A stretch of DNA of 64,000 nucleotides from Paucilactobacillus vaccinostercus DSM 20634 (lineage in GTDB: Bacteria > Bacillota > Bacilli > Lactobacillales > Lactobacillaceae), in assembly GCF_001436295.1 (NCBI RefSeq), contig NZ_AYYY01000011.1:1-64000 (forward strand), in the 5' to 3' direction. Positions 40,873-48,036 of this stretch are shown piece after piece. Under the pieces are notes generated by a model, which was given only the letters and a program-made list of their open reading frames with translations, was not told the origin of the DNA and did no database searches. A program made the translations under genes and the position numbers. Within the stretch, counting starts at the first letter, position 1. Each line of letters starts with the position of its first letter.

Positions 40873-40935
40873 TTAACGCGTTTTAGTACATTTTAAAGAA
40901 GTGGGATTGGTCTTACAAAAAATACAATCGTCCAT
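40873..40935 (-). pseudogene. hit: hit gene 5' fragment, cut by prophage at attR
   Basis: Minus-strand ATG at 40935, with GGGAG about 8 bases upstream, begins MDDCIFCK, the conserved N-terminus of HIT-family nucleotide hydrolases. From codon 9 the sequence becomes TNPTSLKCTKTR and a stop at 40873, unlike any HIT protein. hit divergent from ecsAB is the usual order in lactobacilli and bacilli, which confirms the identity. The prophage therefore lies in the hit coding sequence after about codon 8; the remaining gene should be left of the window. Without new upstream signals there, hit is inactivated. Confidence 0.85.
40905..40925. other. attR junction
   Basis: The host-derived hit sequence extends to about 40911-40914 (minus strand ...TTTTTTGTAAGA) and phage sequence begins by 40910. 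The shared core is expected to include part of TTTTTTGTAAGA. Its exact length needs attL or the phage attP for comparison. Confidence 0.6.
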
Positions 40936-41003
40936 TAATAACTCCCTCTTTCGTCGTAAATATACTGTTAAGTATACAAGACAAGGGGGAGATTCGCATC
41001 TTT

Positions 41004-41030
41004 TTGTCGCATTAAATCGTATGATATAAT
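41004..41030 (+). promoter_or_regulatory. ecsA promoter
   Basis: TATAAT at 41025-41030, with TTTGTC/TTGTCG at 41003-41009 (spacing 15-16). About 40 bases upstream of the ATG. The dyad TATACT-GTTA-AGTATA at 40961-40976 between hit and ecsA could be an operator or part of the hit promoter. Confidence 0.6.
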
Positions 41031-41070
41031 AGACTTGTTTGAATAATTACGAAATTAAGAAGGAATGGAT

Positions 41071-41817
41071 ATGACATTAAAAGTTGAACACCTGATTGGT
41101 GGCTATTCACAAATTCCAGTTTTAAAAGATGTCAGTTTTGAGGTTAACGACGGTGAACTAGTCGGATTAATTGGGCTTAATGGTGCCGGTAAGTCGACCA
41201 CGATTAATCATGTCATTGGGCTGTTGACGCCTTTTAGTGGCCAAATAACGATCGACGGTGTTAGTTTGCAAGAAGATAGTGAATCGTATAAATCACAAAT
41301 TGCCTATATTCCCGAAACGCCTGTTTTGTACGAAGAACTCACACTGAAAGAGCATCTTGAACTCACTATAATGGCTTATCATTTGGATGAACATGAGGCA
41401 TGGAAAAAGGCGCAGCGATTATTAAAAATTTTCCGGTTAGATAATAAACTCGACTGGTTTCCGATTAATTTTTCTAAAGGGATGAAACAAAAAGTAATGA
41501 TTTGCAGTGCATTAATGACGAATGCGAAGCTGTTTATCATTGATGAACCATTTTATGGCCTTGATCCGCTCGCTGTACATGACTTGCTTTATGAAATTGA
41601 ACAGGTGAAGAAAACGGGGGCCGCTGTCTTGATGTCTACCCATGTTTTGGATACGGCTGAAAAATATTGCGACCGATTTGTTCTACTGAAGGACGGTCAA
41701 GTTCGTGCTCAGGGGACTTTAGCGCATCTTCGCGAATTGGGAGATGGCCCAGATCAATCGTTGGATGAGATATATTTAGCATTAGCAAAGGAAGACCGCG
41801 ATGACTCAACTATTTAG
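41071..41817 (+). CDS. ecsA: ABC transporter ATP-binding protein EcsA
   Basis: A 248-residue ATPase: Walker A GLNGAGKSTT, signature NFSKGMKQKVMICSALM, Walker B KLFIIDEPFYGLDP, H-loop MSTHVLD. Pairs with the membrane protein EcsB; the Ecs exporter affects protein secretion and peptide pheromone processing in Firmicutes. ATG 41071 has AAGGA 6 bases upstream; ATG 41065 is too close. Overlaps ecsB by 17 bases. Its neighbour hit is disrupted by the prophage, but its own promoter seems untouched. Confidence 0.95.
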   Translation: MTLKVEHLIGGYSQIPVLKDVSFEVNDGELVGLIGLNGAGKSTTINHVIGLLTPFSGQITIDGVSLQEDSESYKSQIAYIPETPVLYEELTLKEHLELTIMAYHLDEHEAWKKAQRLLKIFRLDNKLDWFPINFSKGMKQKVMICSALMTNAKLFIIDEPFYGLDPLAVHDLLYEIEQVKKTGAAVLMSTHVLDTAEKYCDRFVLLKDGQVRAQGTLAHLRELGDGPDQSLDEIYLALAKEDRDDSTI

Positions 41818-43003
41818 TCGAAGAAGAGGACAACATTTTCTGTTGCTTCTCAAATACTGGCGTCTGGTATTTAACGATCATTTTGTGATTGCCTTGTTTT
41901 TCATGTTTGGTGCACTGGCTTGGGGTTATTCTCAAGCACTTAACCAATTGAATTCACATCTTTGGTGGAGTCGGCCGGTTGCAATTATCGTGCTATTGAT
42001 AATTTTACAGGTTGGGCGACTGGCAACATTAGTTAAGCCCGCGGATCCGGTATTTCTATTGCCACAAGCCAAAATGATGACGCACTATTTCCATCAAGCT
42101 TTGCATTACAGCCTTATACTGGGAGAACTGATGACACTGGCATTTAGTGCGGTGTTGATGCCGTTTATCATGGCGACGTCAACTTACACAGTAGATACTG
42201 TTATTGCAATTGCAGTTGTGATGGTGACGCTAAAAGCAACTGAGATGAACTGGCTGCTAGCCCGGCTCTTTCGATTTACATCCAAAACGGAAACAGTGAT
42301 CATTTTGGTTATATTGCCAGGAGTCGTGCTGATAAGCGGATTTTATTTAAGCTGGATTGTTGCAGGGATTATTAGTACAATCGTTATGGTTGTCTCATGG
42401 CAAGTGCAACGGCGTGTAACACAGCGCTTGTTAAATTGGCGGTTAGCTGTGGCGCAGGAGCAGCAGAGAATGCTTGGAATATACAGATTTTTTAATCTGT
42501 TTACAGATGTTCCTATGGTTCAAGGCGTCGTTCATCGGCGTCGGTACCTTGATTGGCTAGTGAAACTTATGAGTCAATCGAAACAACCGTTTTCGTATTT
42601 ATATGCACGTGGCTTTTTAAGAGGGACTGAAGTAAGTGGCTTAATTGTTCGTCTAACCGTCGTTGGGATGGCAATTTTGTTCTTTATCCCAATTTTTTGG
42701 TTGAATTTATTAATTATGGTATTGTTCATTTACCTTTTAACGGTTCAACTAATTCCATTTTATTGGCATTTTGACAACCATGTATTTACGCATCTTTACC
42801 CAGTGAGCCAAATTGATCAGCTCAAAAATTTCCAGAGCCTAAGTCAAAAAATCTTATTAGGGGCCACACTTTTGTTGTGGCTAGCCAGCACTGGAACGAC
42901 CGTCAATATGCCACAACAGGGAGCCAAACTACTTGTTGGTGTGTGTGAAAGCTTGTTACTGGTCTACGGGTACATTAAATATCGAATCCGACAAAAAAAG
43001 TAA
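41801..43003 (+). CDS. ecsB: ABC transporter membrane protein EcsB
   Basis: A 400-residue integral membrane protein with paired hydrophobic segments (for example about 28-50, 55-72, 100-120, 125-150, 165-205, 280-330, 350-375). N-terminal FSRRRGQHFLLLLKYWRLVFNDHF is typical of EcsB. Overlaps ecsA, so translationally coupled. Forms the transmembrane part of the Ecs exporter. Confidence 0.94.
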   Translation: MTQLFSRRRGQHFLLLLKYWRLVFNDHFVIALFFMFGALAWGYSQALNQLNSHLWWSRPVAIIVLLIILQVGRLATLVKPADPVFLLPQAKMMTHYFHQALHYSLILGELMTLAFSAVLMPFIMATSTYTVDTVIAIAVVMVTLKATEMNWLLARLFRFTSKTETVIILVILPGVVLISGFYLSWIVAGIISTIVMVVSWQVQRRVTQRLLNWRLAVAQEQQRMLGIYRFFNLFTDVPMVQGVVHRRRYLDWLVKLMSQSKQPFSYLYARGFLRGTEVSGLIVRLTVVGMAILFFIPIFWLNLLIMVLFIYLLTVQLIPFYWHFDNHVFTHLYPVSQIDQLKNFQSLSQKILLGATLLLWLASTGTTVNMPQQGAKLLVGVCESLLLVYGYIKYRIRQKK

Positions 43004-43026
43004 GTCAAAAATAAAGTGAGGTCATT

Positions 43027-43674
43027 ATGCGAGTTAGAAATAAACCTTGGGCACAGCCATTGATTGATGCCCATCCCGAAATTATTACCGACCATGCGGA
43101 GCAAAATACTGGTCATTGGCAGGCACGGTTTGAAAAACCACAACCTATTCATGTTGAAGTGGGAATGGGAAAGGGCCAGTTTATTATTGGTATGGCTAAG
43201 GCTCATCCTGAAATAAATTTTATTGGTTTAGAAGTGCAGAAGTCCGTTGCAGCAACAGCGCTTCGTTCTGCACTGGAAGAGGAACCGTTGACTAATCTGC
43301 AATTAATTGCGGGTGCAGGGGAATCAATTGAAACCTATTTTGAGCCGGCGGAAATTACGCAACTTTATCTGAATTTTTCCGACCCATGGCCTAAGAAACG
43401 CCATACAAAACGTCGGTTAACATACAAGAGTTTTCTGGCTTCATACCAGAAAGTATTGATTTCTGATGGTGTACTGGAACTTAAGACGGATAATCAGGGC
43501 TTTTTTGAGTATTCATTGATGAGCATGAATAATTTTGGCTTGGTGTTTGATGGTGTTTGGCTAGATTTGCATAATAGTGCGGAAAATGTCGGAAACGTGC
43601 AAACTGAATATGAAAGAAAATTCAGTGAAAAGGGCCAGCCTATCTATAAGGTTGCCGCTCATTTTACCAAGTAA
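43027..43674 (+). CDS. trmB: tRNA (guanine-N7-)-methyltransferase
   Basis: A 215-residue TrmB. SAM motif [11 protein letters not shown] (about 43-53), acidic end [10 protein letters not shown], and the signature [17 protein letters not shown] (about 114-130) with the catalytic Asp. Methylates G46 in tRNA variable loops. GTGAGGTC before the ATG; follows ecsB by 23 bases in the same operon. Confidence 0.97.
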   Translation: MRVRNKPWAQPLIDAHPEIITDHAEQNTGHWQARFEKPQPIHVEVGMGKGQFIIGMAKAHPEINFIGLEVQKSVAATALRSALEEEPLTNLQLIAGAGESIETYFEPAEITQLYLNFSDPWPKKRHTKRRLTYKSFLASYQKVLISDGVLELKTDNQGFFEYSLMSMNNFGLVFDGVWLDLHNSAENVGNVQTEYERKFSEKGQPIYKVAAHFTK

Positions 43675-43710
43675 ATGGAAGTAGCTCTCCTTACCGGAAT
43701 AATTGCACAA

Positions 43711-43752
43711 AAAAAGATATCTCAGTCGTTAATTCGTCTGGGATATCTTTTT
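43711..43752. terminator. Bidirectional terminator after trmB
   Basis: AAAAAGATATC (43711-43721) pairs with GATATCTTTTT (43742-43752). It separates trmB from the convergent gene at 43760. Confidence 0.88.
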
Positions 43753-43759
43753 AAAAAAT

Positions 43760-44101
43760 TTATTTATTCGCTTCAATTCGGCTCATTTTTAAAATTGAAC
43801 CCGTCTCGGCATCTGCTAAAAATTCATAGGTAGTCCGTTGGTTATCTTCCAAGCGGGAGATTCCGCCACGATAAACACGTGTTTTATAGGCAAAACGTTG
43901 AAATGGAATTGTCTTACTCTCGATCCATGAACCCTCAAGAGGACCTTCTTTTTGAAAGCCGCGTTTAACTCGAGTTAGGATTTCGCTAGGAGATTGTTGT
44001 CGATTTTTGAGTTTTTGACCTAAAAAGAAGCCTAGGACTCCTGAAACACCAAGTGTAATTGGGAGTGTCCATGAATTAAGTTGATTTTCTGAGTTGTTCA
44101 T
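43760..44101 (-). CDS. Membrane-anchored small protein, PepSY-like
   Basis: A 113-residue protein with an N-terminal TM (about 13-28, LPITLGVSGVLGFFLGQKL), then a basic region and a C-terminal beta part (AYKTRVYRGGISRLEDNQRT, then ADAETGSILKMSRIE), which resembles PepSY-type domains. GGAGGTATGAGCT precedes the ATG. Conserved small gene near trmB in lactobacilli; function unknown. Confidence 0.75.
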   Translation of the reverse strand: MNNSENQLNSWTLPITLGVSGVLGFFLGQKLKNRQQSPSEILTRVKRGFQKEGPLEGSWIESKTIPFQRFAYKTRVYRGGISRLEDNQRTTYEFLADAETGSILKMSRIEANK

Positions 44102-44213
44102 AGCTCATACCTCCAATATCTAACGCGAGTGTAGCAAAATGTGCGATAGAAAGCCAGCAATATTACTATTTGGCTAGTCAAAGTTAAAAGATGATGGATT
44201 AAAAACAAAATTA

Positions 44214-44241
44214 GTGAATTTATTCGGTTTTTGGGTATAAT
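44214..44241 (+). promoter_or_regulatory. Promoter of the thioredoxin-like gene
   Basis: Strong extended -10: TATAAT at 44236-44241, preceded by TTGGG. The -35 (TTAGTG near 44211-44216) is poor. It is 35 bases before the ATG. Confidence 0.55.
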
Positions 44242-44275
44242 GGACAAGTAGCAGAAAACGAAAGGGGTTATCACC

Positions 44276-44596
44276 ATGCAAGCATTAGCTAAAACCACAA
44301 AAGATGAATTACTTGAAAAAATAAAATCCGGTAAATACATGCTCTTTTTCTCAGCAACGTGGTGCCCGGACTGCGCCTTCATTAAGCCCGCAATGCCTGC
44401 AATAGAAGCGGAATATTCAAATTATCAATTTATTGCAGTTGATCGTGACGAGAACATCGATTTAGCCGCCGAACTGAATGTGTTTGGTATTCCAAGCTTT
44501 ATTGCGTTTGAGAACGGTGAAGAGATTGGCAGATTTGTCAACAAAGATCGTAAAACAAAAGAACAAGTAGAAAAGTTTATTGATTCATTAAATTAA
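44276..44596 (+). CDS. ytpP: Thioredoxin-like protein YtpP
   Basis: A 106-residue thioredoxin-fold protein with active site ATWCPDC (about 27-33) and cis-Pro in FGIPSFIAF (about 72-80). Likely a disulfide reductase of the cytoplasm. AAAGGGGTTATCACC before the ATG. Located before ytpR as in Bacillus. Confidence 0.92.
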   Translation: MQALAKTTKDELLEKIKSGKYMLFFSATWCPDCAFIKPAMPAIEAEYSNYQFIAVDRDENIDLAAELNVFGIPSFIAFENGEEIGRFVNKDRKTKEQVEKFIDSLN

Positions 44597-44604
44597 GTAA
44601 TCAA

Positions 44605-44629
44605 AATGGTGGTTCGCCGCCATTTTTTT
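44605..44629 (+). terminator. Terminator/attenuator between ytpP and ytpR
   Basis: ATGGTGG pairs with CCGCCAT over a TTCG tetraloop, then a T-run. It stands 19 bases before the ytpR start, so it may only partly stop transcription. Confidence 0.8.
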
Positions 44630-44647
44630 GTGAGGAAAGGATACATT

Positions 44648-45286
44648 ATGTTAATTGCAAGTTACAATCGTCAAGAGTTGGGAGATGTATTAGTCGTTAT
44701 TACAGCCCCTGATACTGAGGAACAGAAGACGATTATTCGAAACAACATCGCGCAGATTACAGCAGCTGACGATGGGCATCTATTAGGCTATAACTTCTTG
44801 AATGTTCATGAGACTCTAGGTGATATTGATGCGAATGGACAATTAGAACTGACTGATAAGCAAGTAGATCAGCTTAATCAGGCTATTAAGACGGCTGGAT
44901 TTGAATGCCTGCTGGAGCTTGATCGAACACCGAAGTTTGTTGTCGGTTACGTAGAACAACTTTCAGATCATCCAAAATCGGATCATTTGCATATTACCCG
45001 TACACGAATTAGTGACAATGAAACGTTGCAAATTATATCTGGATCACCGAATATTGCTGATCATATTAAGGTAGTGGTCGCCAAAGTTGGTGCAATGATG
45101 CCCAGTGGTCAGATTATTTGGCCAGGTCAATTGCGTGGTGTTGATAGCAATGGTATGATCTGTTCTGGACGTGAGTTAAAATTGAAAAATGCGCCACAGA
45201 AACCTGGGGCATTGATTTTACCTGATGATTTCCAAGAAGTTGGTGAAGCATTTAACTTTGCTAAGGGTAACCAACTATTTTTGTAG
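44648..45286 (+). CDS. ytpR: YtpR family tRNA-binding protein
   Basis: A 212-residue protein: N-terminal domain of about 90 residues, then an OB-fold tRNA-binding domain (FVVGYVEQLSDHPKSDHLHI, then QIISGSPNIADHIKVVVAKVGAMMPSG, GVDSNGMICSGREL). ATG 44648 has GAGGAAAGG upstream. Similar to the B3-linked N-terminal domain of PheT; exact role unknown. Confidence 0.92.
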   Translation: MLIASYNRQELGDVLVVITAPDTEEQKTIIRNNIAQITAADDGHLLGYNFLNVHETLGDIDANGQLELTDKQVDQLNQAIKTAGFECLLELDRTPKFVVGYVEQLSDHPKSDHLHITRTRISDNETLQIISGSPNIADHIKVVVAKVGAMMPSGQIIWPGQLRGVDSNGMICSGRELKLKNAPQKPGALILPDDFQEVGEAFNFAKGNQLFL

Positions 45287-45304
45287 ACTAGAGGGGTAAT
45301 GACG

Positions 45305-45739
45305 ATGACAAATAATTACGATGGCCCATCTTTTTATCGTCATGGTTCTGAAAATCAGCAAACTACCGGTAAGGAGAAGGTCCATTCACCAAGCCCACAA
45401 GAAAAGAAAAAGCCATTCAAAGTAACGCAGGTTCCGACATTCAAGCGACGATTGGCACCACAATCGTATGATTATAGTCGGGTCCTGCGTCATCTGAGAA
45501 AACAGCCAGCTGATTATTATGTGGTAGTCAAGGAACTAACCGAACAACCAACAAACGGTACGAGCGACGTTGGTCTGACGAAAGATGAACGTAAAATAAA
45601 AACCGCAACGCAAAAATATTCCCAGCAGAAAAACTTGGGAAATGCATTGGGACATTCACTAAATGATATTTTGAGAAGTGAACAGGATGCTCAACGGACA
45701 TTAAAAATTTTCGATACAAATCAAAATAAACATCATTAA
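45305..45739 (+). CDS. Hypothetical protein between ytpR and murC
   Basis: A 144-residue basic, low-complexity protein (N-terminal QQTTGKEKVHSPSPQEKKKP; middle QSYDYSRVLRHLRKQPADYYVV). It sits where many lactobacilli carry an FtsK/SpoIIIE translocase before murC. No DNA-translocase motif is present. ATG 45305 is 8 bases after GAGGGG. Function unknown. Confidence 0.7.
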   Translation: MTNNYDGPSFYRHGSENQQTTGKEKVHSPSPQEKKKPFKVTQVPTFKRRLAPQSYDYSRVLRHLRKQPADYYVVVKELTEQPTNGTSDVGLTKDERKIKTATQKYSQQKNLGNALGHSLNDILRSEQDAQRTLKIFDTNQNKHH

Positions 45740-45760
45740 AATTGGAGAGGAACATTAGGC

Positions 45761-47092
45761 ATGAAAAACGATACAGTCTATTATTTTGTTGGAATTAAGG
45801 GTTCAGGAATGAGTGCACTTGCGTTGGTACTGCACGATAAAGGATACCAAGTTGAGGGATCTGATATTGATCAATATACCTTTACACAGCGGGGCCTTGA
45901 GAAAGCTGGTATTTCGATTTACTCATTTGATCCTGAAAATATTCATGATGGACTAACTGTGATTGCCGGAAATTCCTTCCCAGATAGCCATCCAGAAATC
46001 GATAAGGCTCGTAAATTAGGACTTAAAGTCTATCGCTATCACGAGTTTTTAGGCGAATTAATTAATGAATACACCAGCATTGCCGTAGCGGGAGCACATG
46101 GGAAGACGAGTACGACTGGCTTGCTTGCGCACGTTTTAAGTGGTGTTGCACCAACGAGTTATTTAGTTGGCGATGGTAGTGGTCGTGGGACGGTTGATTC
46201 ACGGTTCTTTGTTTTTGAAGCCGATGAATACCGTCGCCACTTTATGCCATACCATCCAGATTATGCCATCATGACTAATATCGATTTTGATCACCCCGAC
46301 TATTATAGTGGTATTGATGATGTTTTTTCAGCTTTTGAAGCCTTTGGCAAGCAAGTTAAAAAGGGCATATTTGCGTGGGGGGATGATGAGAACCTTCGCA
46401 AATTAGATGTTGACGTTCCAGTTTACTACTACGGAACTAGTGAACGTGACGATTTCCAAGCTCGTGATATTAAACGGTCAACTAAGGGATCAACATTTGA
46501 TGTATACTACCACGATGAATTCCTCGGCAACTTCGAAACACCATTGTTCGGAAAGCACAATATTTTGAATAGTTTGGCCGTAATCGCGGTTTCATATTTT
46601 GAAAAAGTTGATCTTGATGAGATCAGACGTGAATTACTAACGTTTAGTGGTGTCAAACGGCGCTTCAGTGAGAAAACTGTTGCTGATATGACAATCATTG
46701 ATGACTATGCACATCACCCATCCGAAATCAAAGCAACTTTAGATGCCGCTCGGCAAAAATATCCTGATAAAGAAATTGTTGCTGTTTTCCAGCCACATAC
46801 GTTTACGCGAACAATTGCGTTGCTGGATGATTTTGCAAAGAGTTTAAACCTGGCTGACCAAGTTTACTTAACCGATATTTTCAGTTCCGCGCGTGAAAAG
46901 TCAGGGAGTGTTTCTAGTGCTGATTTGGGTGCCAAAATTGTTAAGGGCGGTTCAGTGCTTAAATTAGATAATATGTCCCCATTACTGGATTACCATAATG
47001 CGGTAGTTGTCTTTATGGGCGCTGGTGATGTTCAGAAATACGAGCAAGCCTACGAAAAGCTATTGAGTGATGTGACCCCTAAAAACAACTAA
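45761..47092 (+). CDS. murC: UDP-N-acetylmuramate--L-alanine ligase
   Basis: A 443-residue Mur ligase: N-terminal Rossmann [22 protein letters not shown] loop [12 protein letters not shown] (about 108-119), and the C-terminal [13 protein letters not shown] (about 313-325). It adds the first amino acid to UDP-MurNAc in peptidoglycan synthesis. TTGGAGAGGAAC precedes the start. Confidence 0.98.
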   Translation: MKNDTVYYFVGIKGSGMSALALVLHDKGYQVEGSDIDQYTFTQRGLEKAGISIYSFDPENIHDGLTVIAGNSFPDSHPEIDKARKLGLKVYRYHEFLGELINEYTSIAVAGAHGKTSTTGLLAHVLSGVAPTSYLVGDGSGRGTVDSRFFVFEADEYRRHFMPYHPDYAIMTNIDFDHPDYYSGIDDVFSAFEAFGKQVKKGIFAWGDDENLRKLDVDVPVYYYGTSERDDFQARDIKRSTKGSTFDVYYHDEFLGNFETPLFGKHNILNSLAVIAVSYFEKVDLDEIRRELLTFSGVKRRFSEKTVADMTIIDDYAHHPSEIKATLDAARQKYPDKEIVAVFQPHTFTRTIALLDDFAKSLNLADQVYLTDIFSSAREKSGSVSSADLGAKIVKGGSVLKLDNMSPLLDYHNAVVVFMGAGDVQKYEQAYEKLLSDVTPKNN

Positions 47093-47117
47093 TTCATAAT
47101 CAAAAAGTGTATATCAC

Positions 47118-47146
47118 TTGAAGTCAATTTTTAAATTAGGTAGAAT
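47118..47146 (+). promoter_or_regulatory. Promoter of the Bax-inhibitor-like gene
   Basis: TTGAAG (47118-47123) and TAGAAT (47141-47146), spacing 17 bases, about 55 bases before the start codon, upstream of a strong GC hairpin in the leader. Confidence 0.6.
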
Positions 47147-47156
47147 GTTCGGAAAG

Positions 47157-47182
47157 CGGGGGTGTCCCCGTAATCATTTTTT
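47157..47182 (+). terminator. Leader hairpin with T-run
   Basis: CGGGG (47157-47161) pairs with CCCCG (47166-47170), then TAATCATTTTTT. It lies within the leader between promoter and start codon of the Bax-inhibitor-like gene, so it is an attenuator or serves as a readthrough terminator for murC if the promoter call is wrong. Confidence 0.6.
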
Positions 47183-47201
47183 AGAAAGCGATGTGTATTG
47201 A

Positions 47202-47921
47202 GTGAACAATTTTAACGACGATTATTCACAGGCAAGACGTGAGGTTGGAAATGAAGCTGGACTAACACGATTTATGACGCGAATGTATGCGAATATGACG
47301 CTTGCAGTTCTAGTATCAGCCCTGAGCTCGTTTTTAACGTTAACGGTCTTTCGTGAACAGATCTTTGGTTACATGTCCCAGCATAGTGGGATGATTTGGA
47401 TCATTCTGATTATACCGATTGCGTTGTCATTCGGTATCAGTTTTCGAGCTACTCGTAATCCAGTTGCCAGTTTCTTGATGTTGATGGCGATGGCTGTCAT
47501 TTACGGAGTTGAGTTTGCACTGATCTGTGCGGCGTTTACGGGAACCAGTATTACAGCTGCGTTCCTTTCAGCGTCTGCGGTTTTCCTAACGATGACGATT
47601 TATGGTGGTGTGACTAAACGTGATTTGAGTAAATTTGGTGCACATGCAACGGCTGCCTTGGTTGCCTTGATTATTGCGAGTGTTATTAACATGTTTATCC
47701 AAAGTAGTGCAATTACCTATATTTTCTCGTACATTGCTGTCATTATCTTTACGGTTTTAACAGCATGGGATACACAAAATATGAAGCGGATCTATTTACA
47801 ATATGGTAATCAGGTTTCAGTTGGTGGATTAGCCGTGATGGGTGCCCTACAATTATATTTAGACTTTGTTAACCTCTTTATCAGCTTGCTCCAAATTTTC
47901 GGCATGAGCAGTCGAGACTAA
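47202..47921 (+). CDS. Bax inhibitor-1/YccA family membrane protein
   Basis: A 239-residue protein with seven hydrophobic segments between residues 25 and 235 and the family end AVMGALQLYLDFVNLFISLLQI. Conserved aspartates near the C-terminus (AWDTQNMKR; LYLDFVN) are those of the pH-gated calcium leak of YetJ. GTG 47202; ribosome site is weak (GAAAGCGATG). Confidence 0.93.
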   Translation: MNNFNDDYSQARREVGNEAGLTRFMTRMYANMTLAVLVSALSSFLTLTVFREQIFGYMSQHSGMIWIILIIPIALSFGISFRATRNPVASFLMLMAMAVIYGVEFALICAAFTGTSITAAFLSASAVFLTMTIYGGVTKRDLSKFGAHATAALVALIIASVINMFIQSSAITYIFSYIAVIIFTVLTAWDTQNMKRIYLQYGNQVSVGGLAVMGALQLYLDFVNLFISLLQIFGMSSRD

Positions 47922-47958
47922 TAAAAATGTGAGTGTGCGATTGCCACTCATTGAGAGG

Positions 47959-47994
47959 ACGAACTTGAAACTAGTGTTTCGGGTTCGTTTTTTT
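47959..47994 (+). terminator. Terminator after the Bax-inhibitor-like gene
   Basis: ACGAACTTGAAAC pairs with GTTTCGGGTTCGT over TAGT with a central mismatch, then a T-run to 47994. Confidence 0.88.
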
Positions 47995-48036
47995 GATACA
48001 ATGAAAACGATACTATTAAGGTCAGGAGATAAATAA

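Larger units (their letters stand above)
1..40910. mobile_element. Integrated siphovirus-type prophage (left end outside window)
   Basis: Gene content and order are those of a temperate Firmicutes siphophage: lysogeny block on the minus strand, early/replication block, ArpU, HNH, terminases, HK97-type head, long tail, lysis cassette. The right boundary is placed near 40910, where the hit reading frame on the minus strand switches from host to phage sequence. The left boundary (attL) is not in the window. Tail length is inferred to be long from the 1680-residue tape measure. Head, tail and lysis genes all look intact; the left integrase does not. Confidence 0.97.
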
